From the NCBI GenBank assembly GCA_910588325.1, contig CAJUPP010000037.1, positions 1 to 35,066 of the forward strand: a DNA stretch of 35,066 nucleotides, read 5' to 3'. This document shows positions 31,344 through 35,066 of the stretch, piece by piece (within the stretch, counting starts at the first letter, position 1; each line of letters begins with the position of its first letter). Position numbers and translations under genes: made by a program. A model generated the notes under the pieces. That model saw only the letters and a program-made list of their open reading frames with translations. It had not been told where the DNA came from and ran no database searches. The DNA comes from an uncultured Hungatella sp. Its GTDB lineage: Bacteria > Bacillota > Clostridia > Lachnospirales > Lachnospiraceae.

Positions 31344-32861
31344 TCAGGAATATTTGCCTTCGATATGAATAAACTCAAACTCTCCATATCCCTCGGAAAC
31401 AATGTTGTCACGGTTGCAGCCCCACAGACACAACTTGGCGCCGGTCCAGGTAGCGCGCTCCAGTGCCACCGGCTCTCCGATGAGGTGATAGCGGATGCCG
31501 TCACAGGACCAGGAAAACTGATAGGTTTTTTCTTTGCACAGCTCCATCCGCAGATATACGGTCTCCCCATCATAAGGACAGAATGCAGCCAGCCTCTCTT
31601 CTGCCTTCCCATCAAACTCTTTGTCCAGGACGCTGCCAATATACAGAGCCAGCCCCTGCCCTTCTTCTGTCTTTTTCAGACCCAGGTAGGCATAGGTATG
31701 TCCCACCATGCCCAGAGACGCCATATCCCCTGTTTCCTTATATTCCAAATGTACCTTCGCCACTGCCGTCAGGGCCGGATGCTGAGGAATCTGAGTCATT
31801 ACATTTGGGGCGTACCACAAAAGGTTCTCCCGGGCATCATTGTGCAGGCAGTTTAAACGAATACCGTTAGGGCTCTTTAAAGAATAGAAGCTTTCCCTGG
31901 GGTTAGCCTGCCACTGCCACTGCAGCCCCAGCTTCTCGCTGTTAAATGTATCGGACTGTGCAATCTCGTAGGCAGGCTGATTCTCTACCGGCATGTCCCA
32001 CTCTGCCACTGGTTCTCCGATACCGTCTCCGTCCAAATCCGAACCGATAAAAGGCCAGTCATTGATAAAGCACAAGGGCTGCAAATGGATGATTCGTCCT
32101 AACTCAATGACATCCTGAAAATGAATAAACCAGTGTCTGCCGTCAGGTGTGTCCACCCAGCCGCCCTGGTGAGGGCCGTTTACTTTAGTACATCCCTGAT
32201 GCATGACTATTTTATATTCATAGGGGCCTTCCACATGGCGGGAGCGGAGAGCTGACTGCCAGCCTGTAGCCACGCCGCCGGAAGGCATAAGAATATAATA
32301 GTATCCGTTATATTTATACATCTTGGGACCTTCGGTGGTGGGAGCAATCTGCTTGCCGTCAAAAATCACCTTGGGTTCACCGATCAAGCAATTGCACAGG
32401 GGATCCATTTCCACCAAAGCCAGGCGGTGCTTCATACCGCAACGGCTGTTGGCATAGGCGAACACCATATAGGCTTTGCCGTCCTCATCCCAGAAGGGAC
32501 AGGAATCAATCCATCCCTTAGAGCTGCAGAGCATATTCAGCTCAAACCTGCCGTAGGGGTCAGCAGAGCGTGCCACTAAAATGCCTTCATCAACCAGCGG
32601 AACGAATACATAAAACATTCCGTCGTGGTACCGGATAGAGGGCGCCCAGGTACCGGAACCATGGGAAGGCCGGTTGTATTTTTCAAACGGAAGGGCAGGA
32701 ACACAATGATTGATAATCTCCCAGTGCACCAGATCCTTGGAATGCAGAAGCGGAATTCCAGGCAGGTAAGTAAAAGAGGATGCTACCATGTAATAATCTT
32801 CGCCAACCCGTACCACATCAGGATCGGAATAATCTGCGTACAAAATAGGGTTCTGATACAT
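31344..32861 (-). CDS. Glycoside hydrolase family 43 (beta-xylosidase-like)
   Basis: A 505-residue protein without a signal peptide, so it probably acts in the cytosol on imported oligosaccharides. The N-terminal five-bladed propeller has the GH43 catalytic residues: base Asp13 in YSDPD, modulator Asp119 in WIDSCPFWDEDG and acid Glu177 in TEGPKMYKYNG. A C-terminal beta-sandwich (about 320-500), typical of two-domain GH43 xylosidases, follows. Substrate could be xylo- or arabino-oligosaccharides; the subfamily cannot be fixed by eye. The ATG at 32861 follows aaggagg; a frame opening at 32903 lacks one. No transporter or regulator for a sugar pathway is next to it. Confidence 0.92.
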   Translation of the reverse strand: MYQNPILYADYSDPDVVRVGEDYYMVASSFTYLPGIPLLHSKDLVHWEIINHCVPALPFEKYNRPSHGSGTWAPSIRYHDGMFYVFVPLVDEGILVARSADPYGRFELNMLCSSKGWIDSCPFWDEDGKAYMVFAYANSRCGMKHRLALVEMDPLCNCLIGEPKVIFDGKQIAPTTEGPKMYKYNGYYYILMPSGGVATGWQSALRSRHVEGPYEYKIVMHQGCTKVNGPHQGGWVDTPDGRHWFIHFQDVIELGRIIHLQPLCFINDWPFIGSDLDGDGIGEPVAEWDMPVENQPAYEIAQSDTFNSEKLGLQWQWQANPRESFYSLKSPNGIRLNCLHNDARENLLWYAPNVMTQIPQHPALTAVAKVHLEYKETGDMASLGMVGHTYAYLGLKKTEEGQGLALYIGSVLDKEFDGKAEERLAAFCPYDGETVYLRMELCKEKTYQFSWSCDGIRYHLIGEPVALERATWTGAKLCLWGCNRDNIVSEGYGEFEFIHIEGKYS

Positions 32862-32918
32862 AAAATACCTCCTTGTTTTAAAAGAGCAAAGGCCATCTTG
32901 CATAATACTATTTTTTTC

Positions 32919-32955
32919 CGAAATTTATCATACCATATTTCGACCTGCATTTCCA
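32919..32955 (-). promoter_or_regulatory. GH43 promoter with inverted repeat
   Basis: On the minus strand TGGAAA (32955-32950) and TATGAT (32932-32927) are separated by 17 bases, with TGG before the -10 box. CGAAAT (32919-32924) and ATTTCG (32937-32942) form an inverted repeat with a 12-base gap centred on the -10 box, a possible operator for a sugar-responsive repressor. Confidence 0.5.
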
Positions 32956-32969
32956 CTTCATTCTTTGAA

Positions 32970-33626
32970 TCATACAGCGCGAGAAAGGCTAAATTGAATC
33001 ACGGCATCGGCTGATGCAATACTGCTGGACCGGTGGGCTATCATCAGGATGGTGCGTTCTCCTTTCAGGGCTTTGACAGCCTCCTGCACAAGGGCCTCGG
33101 ATTCATTGTCAAGGGCGGAGGTGGCCTCGTCCAGGATAATGATTGGAGTGTTCCGTATAATGGCCCGGGCAATGGCGATGCGCTGCCTCTGGCCATCGGA
33201 CCGGGTATTGCCCCGGGGGCCTGAAATGGTGTCATATCCATGGGGGAGTTTGATGATAAAGTCATGGGCATTGGCGGCTTTTGCTGCCGCGATGACATCT
33301 TCCCGGCTTGAGCCGTATCTGCCGTATGCGATATTTTCGGCAACGGTGGTTTCGTAGAGGTAGGGTTCCTGAGGAACATAGGAAATCTGTTCTCGGATTT
33401 CTTTCAGGGTAAGGGTGCTTTTTCCGCAGCCGGATTCGCCTGTGACTGCTGTGAAGCTTCCCCGCTTTATTTCCATTGAAACATGGTCCAGTATTTTTTG
33501 CTGGTCTCTGTAGGAAAAACAGACATTCTGCAGGGACAGGATACTGTCCTGGCTGGCATGGGCTGGCTGTTCCGTGGCTGTATATGGCTGGAAGTCCCAC
33601 TGTGGGGGCTCTTCTTCTAAATCGAG
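32970..33626 (-). pseudogene. Remnant of ABC exporter, nucleotide-binding domain
   Basis: The frame encodes the lower half of an MsbA-like exporter. It starts LDLEEEPPQWDF just after an in-frame TAA, continues through SLQNVCFSYRDQQKILDHVS, and has Walker A GESGCGKST. About 30-40 residues are then missing: Walker A runs straight into LKEIREQISYVPQEP (Q-loop region). The signature is degraded (RSDGQ in place of LSGGQ), while Walker B IIILDEATSAL and the H-loop IAHRSS remain. The end leaves homology after ADAVI. With these losses the domain cannot be a normal ATPase. An ATG at 33476 opens a 168-residue frame but is internal to the domain. Confidence 0.85.
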
Positions 33627-34081
33627 TTATACTAGTCCAAGAAAGGCCAAAGCTCCTGTTAAGTCAATGAAACAGTTTACGCATTCCAGCCCTGCGGTCA
33701 GCTGATTGGCTTTTTTCCGGATATGGAAGTATTCTTCTCCGGCAGCCTTATATTCTTTTGACAGTCTGGGGCCGACAGGGAAGATTTTTACCAGCTCCAT
33801 GCCGGCTAACAGATTGGTAAGTTTTTCAAGCATGATGCTGTTTTTGCGGGACAGGCATTTGTGGGTTGTTTTCATCGGGCGGGCAAAGAGGACGTTTATG
33901 ATAAGGGCCATGGAGCTGACGCATTGCTTTTGAATATACCAGCCTTTCTGCTTTTCCTGCGCCGATTCTGCCTTCTATATTGTACCGGATAATGCCGAAT
34001 CTCCACAAAAGCAGGCCCAAAATAAGGACTATAAAATTCATGGATACTGTCTCAAGTATTTTGTCTGTGAAGCCGGCCTGG
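33627..34081 (-). pseudogene. Remnant of ABC exporter, transmembrane domain
   Basis: Two blocks in different frames encode pieces of the membrane domain of the same exporter. The first (34081 to about 33910) reads FTDKILETVS, then MNFIVLILGLLLWRFGIIRY and KAERLVYSKAMRQ. After a frame change near 33910, the second reads MALIINVLFARPMK, then LTNLLAGMELVKIF and IDLTGALAFLGLV, and hits TAA at 33627-33629. A segment of roughly 100 residues (about TM3) appears to be missing between them, and the sixth helix is missing after LGLV. The stop codon is in the same frame as the ATPase remnant. A chromosomal ABC exporter gene that decayed by several internal deletions fits best. Confidence 0.75.
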
Positions 34082-34183
34082 TAGGAGACATGGAGCAGGC
34101 AGGTCTGCCAGCTGTTTCTGGATCATTCCTTTTTGTTTTTTCTGTTCGGATATGGCTTTTCCGACTTTTTGTTTGTCCAGCAT
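34052..34183 (-). pseudogene. XRE-family regulator fragment fused to the ABC remnant
   Basis: A ribosome binding site (ggagg, 34195-34191) and ATG at 34183 begin a frame reading MLDKQKVGKAISEQKKQKGM, then IQKQLADL, the first helices of a Cro/C1-type DNA-binding domain. One extra base near 34101 shifts the frame; in the next frame homology goes on as LLHVSYQA and then runs directly into the ABC membrane segment. The rest of the helix-turn-helix and the whole C-terminal part are gone. The 43-codon frame as it stands is not a working regulator. XRE regulators often precede ABC exporter genes, so one deletion may have fused neighbours. Confidence 0.75.
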
Positions 34184-34232
34184 GGGGGCCTCCGGTTTTG
34201 GGTTTTTGAAAGCTTATATGTATGTAATTTTA

Positions 34233-34793
34233 TCACAAGGGAGAGGTGGTGGCCTGGATATTTTGTTGAAAATCGTAATAAAAGCCTGGAAGGTATTTTT
34301 GGAGTACCAATGTTTCTATTTGTTTGTATGTATTGGATGATGGTGGGATTTGTCCGTTATGCTGGTAAAGTATCCTGTTGACGCTGACAGTCCGGATATC
34401 ATTCAGCTTTAGCAGGGAATCATGGATGATGAATGAGAATTTGCTGCTTTTAAGAAGAAACATATCGCTTTTGGAATCTGGGTAATCAATGGGGTGGTAG
34501 ATATCTGGATGTTTATGTGGGTCGTAGGAAAAAATCGGGAGAACATAGAGCAGTTTCTGCTTTACGCCGATTACTAGTCCTCTGTGTTCATAGGACATTT
34601 CGGGAATAAAGTTTTTGCCAAACTCGAATTGGTATATTTCGCCTTTCTTTACTTTGTTGTGCCGGAAGGACCTGGTTCTGTTGTCTGCCCATCGGTAATC
34701 TGATTTGGAAAAGCGGTCAAGCTCATCAGAACTGTATGTGTTTCCAAGGATTGCCTCATTTGTCTTGTTTTGTGCTTTTAGATATTCTTTCAA
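34233..34793 (-). CDS. MazF/PemK-like toxin, possible type III toxin-antitoxin toxin
   Basis: A 186-residue protein. After a polar N-terminal extension of about 48 residues comes a MazF/PemK-like barrel: VKKGEIYQFEFGKN (48-61), the loop YEHRGLVIGV (69-78), LLYVLPIF (81-88), and LLKLNDIRTVSVNRIL (128-142), which matches the late strand of MazF. This fold is an endoribonuclease in type II (MazF) and type III (ToxN, CptN, TenpN) systems. The start is TTG at 34793 with a strong aaggag site eight bases before it. No antitoxin protein gene is adjacent. Instead the leader carries repeats and a terminator. The function is inferred from the fold and layout; the exact family is not identified. Confidence 0.7.
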   Translation of the reverse strand: MKEYLKAQNKTNEAILGNTYSSDELDRFSKSDYRWADNRTRSFRHNKVKKGEIYQFEFGKNFIPEMSYEHRGLVIGVKQKLLYVLPIFSYDPHKHPDIYHPIDYPDSKSDMFLLKSSKFSFIIHDSLLKLNDIRTVSVNRILYQHNGQIPPSSNTYKQIETLVLQKYLPGFYYDFQQNIQATTSPL

Positions 34794-34816
34794 TATGGTA
34801 ACTCCTTTTTGAGTAT

Positions 34817-34843
34817 AAAAAAGGATATGGCGCTAACCATACC
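34817..34843 (-). terminator. Intrinsic terminator between repeats and toxin gene
   Basis: On the minus strand ggtatgg (34843-34837) pairs with ccata-tcc (34830-34823, one bulged base) around a six-base loop, followed by six T residues (34822-34817). It ends 9 bases before the toxin ribosome binding site (34807-34802), so most transcripts would stop before the toxin, as in type III loci. Confidence 0.8.
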
Positions 34844-34962
34844 CTGCTCTGGCTGTCCAGAGAGACCTCGTCGGTCAAAGTATCCTTTCTTATGGGGCCT
34901 CGTCGGCCAAAAACACTTATTAAGTGTAAAAAAAGAATTCTGTCGAAATAGAATAGGTCTTT
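34817..34962 (-). ncRNA. Structured repeat RNA before the toxin, candidate RNA antitoxin
   Basis: The predicted transcript of about 146 bases (34962 to 34817, minus strand) contains five hairpins: acactt/aagtgt (34927-34913), GGCC-GACGA-GGCC (34908-34896), GACC-GACGA-GGTC (34876-34864), CTCTGG-ACAG-CCAGAG (34862-34847) and a terminator (34843-34817). The second and third lie 32 bases apart and share loop and flanks, with one base pair changed on both sides (G-C to A-U). Outside a 16-base block the two repeats are only loosely similar, which is weaker than in known ToxI RNAs. Confidence 0.5.
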
Positions 34963-34968
34963 AAAATC

Positions 34969-34996
34969 ATTATACACGATTTTTAGAAAATGTCCA
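34969..34996 (-). promoter_or_regulatory. Promoter of the repeat RNA and toxin
   Basis: On the minus strand TGGACA (34996-34991) and a perfect TATAAT (34974-34969) are separated by 16 bases. The start would be near 34962, upstream of the repeats and hairpins. Confidence 0.75.
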
Positions 34997-35027
34997 CTGA
35001 ATATTTGAAAAATCTTCAATAAGTCTT

Positions 35028-35056
35028 TTGGCCAAGTCTTCAAAAATCTGTTATAC
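35028..35056 (+). promoter_or_regulatory. Possible outward promoter at the window end
   Basis: TTGGCC (35028-35033), 17 bases, then TATACT (35051-35056) with TGT just before it. It points out of the window, divergent from the toxin locus. A direct repeat aagtctt flanks the TTGGCC. The gene it would serve is not visible. Confidence 0.4.
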
Positions 35057-35066
35057 TAATGGTGAA

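Noticed and set aside
33476..33670. Short plus-strand frames opposite the ABC relic
   Set aside because: They are low-quality frames over a region whose minus strand clearly encodes ABC transporter fragments.
34864..34908. The twin hairpins as a guanidine-II (mini-ykkC) riboswitch
   Set aside because: That class has two hairpins with ACGR tetraloops closed by a G-C pair. Here the loop is the pentaloop GACGA closed by C-G, and the downstream gene is a MazF-like toxin rather than a guanidine transporter or carboxylase.
34756..35043. 95-codon minus-strand frame upstream of the toxin
   Set aside because: It runs through the TATAAT promoter, the hairpin leader and the terminator, has no recognised domain, and overlaps the toxin start. 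It is a chance frame.

Overview
The window looks like chromosomal DNA of a Gram-positive gut anaerobe of the Clostridia, most likely a Lachnospiraceae member. This is inferred from Firmicute-type signals (a CIRCE operator, a SAM-I riboswitch, AGGAGG ribosome binding sites, TTG and GTG starts) and from families common in that group (DUF4250, PF06541, DUF815, DUF2201/VWA). The genus cannot be fixed from sequence alone. Coding density is high, and most genes from 1 to about 27.8 kb are on the + strand; beyond that most are on the - strand.

Layout. 1-147: the end of a tRNA-Phe and a complete tRNA-Gly. 222-2919: clpB under a near-consensus promoter overlapped by a CIRCE operator. 2955-3096: a non-coding block of stacked hairpins. 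3208-5479: a DUF4250 protein, an orphan pseudopilin whose start overlaps it, and a cardiolipin synthase. 5506-5833: two large palindromic elements, head to head, with a shared core but different arms. 5876-6391: a PF06541 membrane protein with a possibly leaderless start. 6520-13440: plsC, pheA, a DUF815 ATPase, ppx and ppk1, apparently one operon ending in polyphosphate metabolism.

13544-23576 is a compact eight-gene module: an OmpR-type response regulator, its histidine kinase, a large exported membrane protein, an ABC ATPase, an ABC permease, a leucine-rich-repeat protein, a VWA/DUF2201 protein and a MoxR-type AAA+ ATPase. Overlaps and short gaps suggest that one stimulus controls a membrane machine together with a MoxR-VWA pair. 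A second kinase-regulator pair follows (23751-25929), then a DEAD-box helicase with a DbpA-type RNA-binding domain behind a strong promoter that partly lies in an inverted repeat. Next come a DUF3810 protein (-), a type I signal peptidase with a four-cysteine insertion (+), metK (-) with a SAM-I riboswitch, and a GH43 glycosidase (-).

The last 2 kb is accessory DNA. It holds a decayed ABC transporter fused to a fragment of an XRE regulator, and then a MazF/PemK-like toxin gene on the - strand. The toxin gene is preceded by a promoter, two imperfect repeats forming hairpins with identical GACGA loops, and an intrinsic terminator. That order (promoter, repeats, terminator, toxin) is the layout of type III toxin-antitoxin loci. 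It is the best candidate here for an undescribed system, followed by the paired palindromic elements and the two-component/ABC/MoxR/VWA module.
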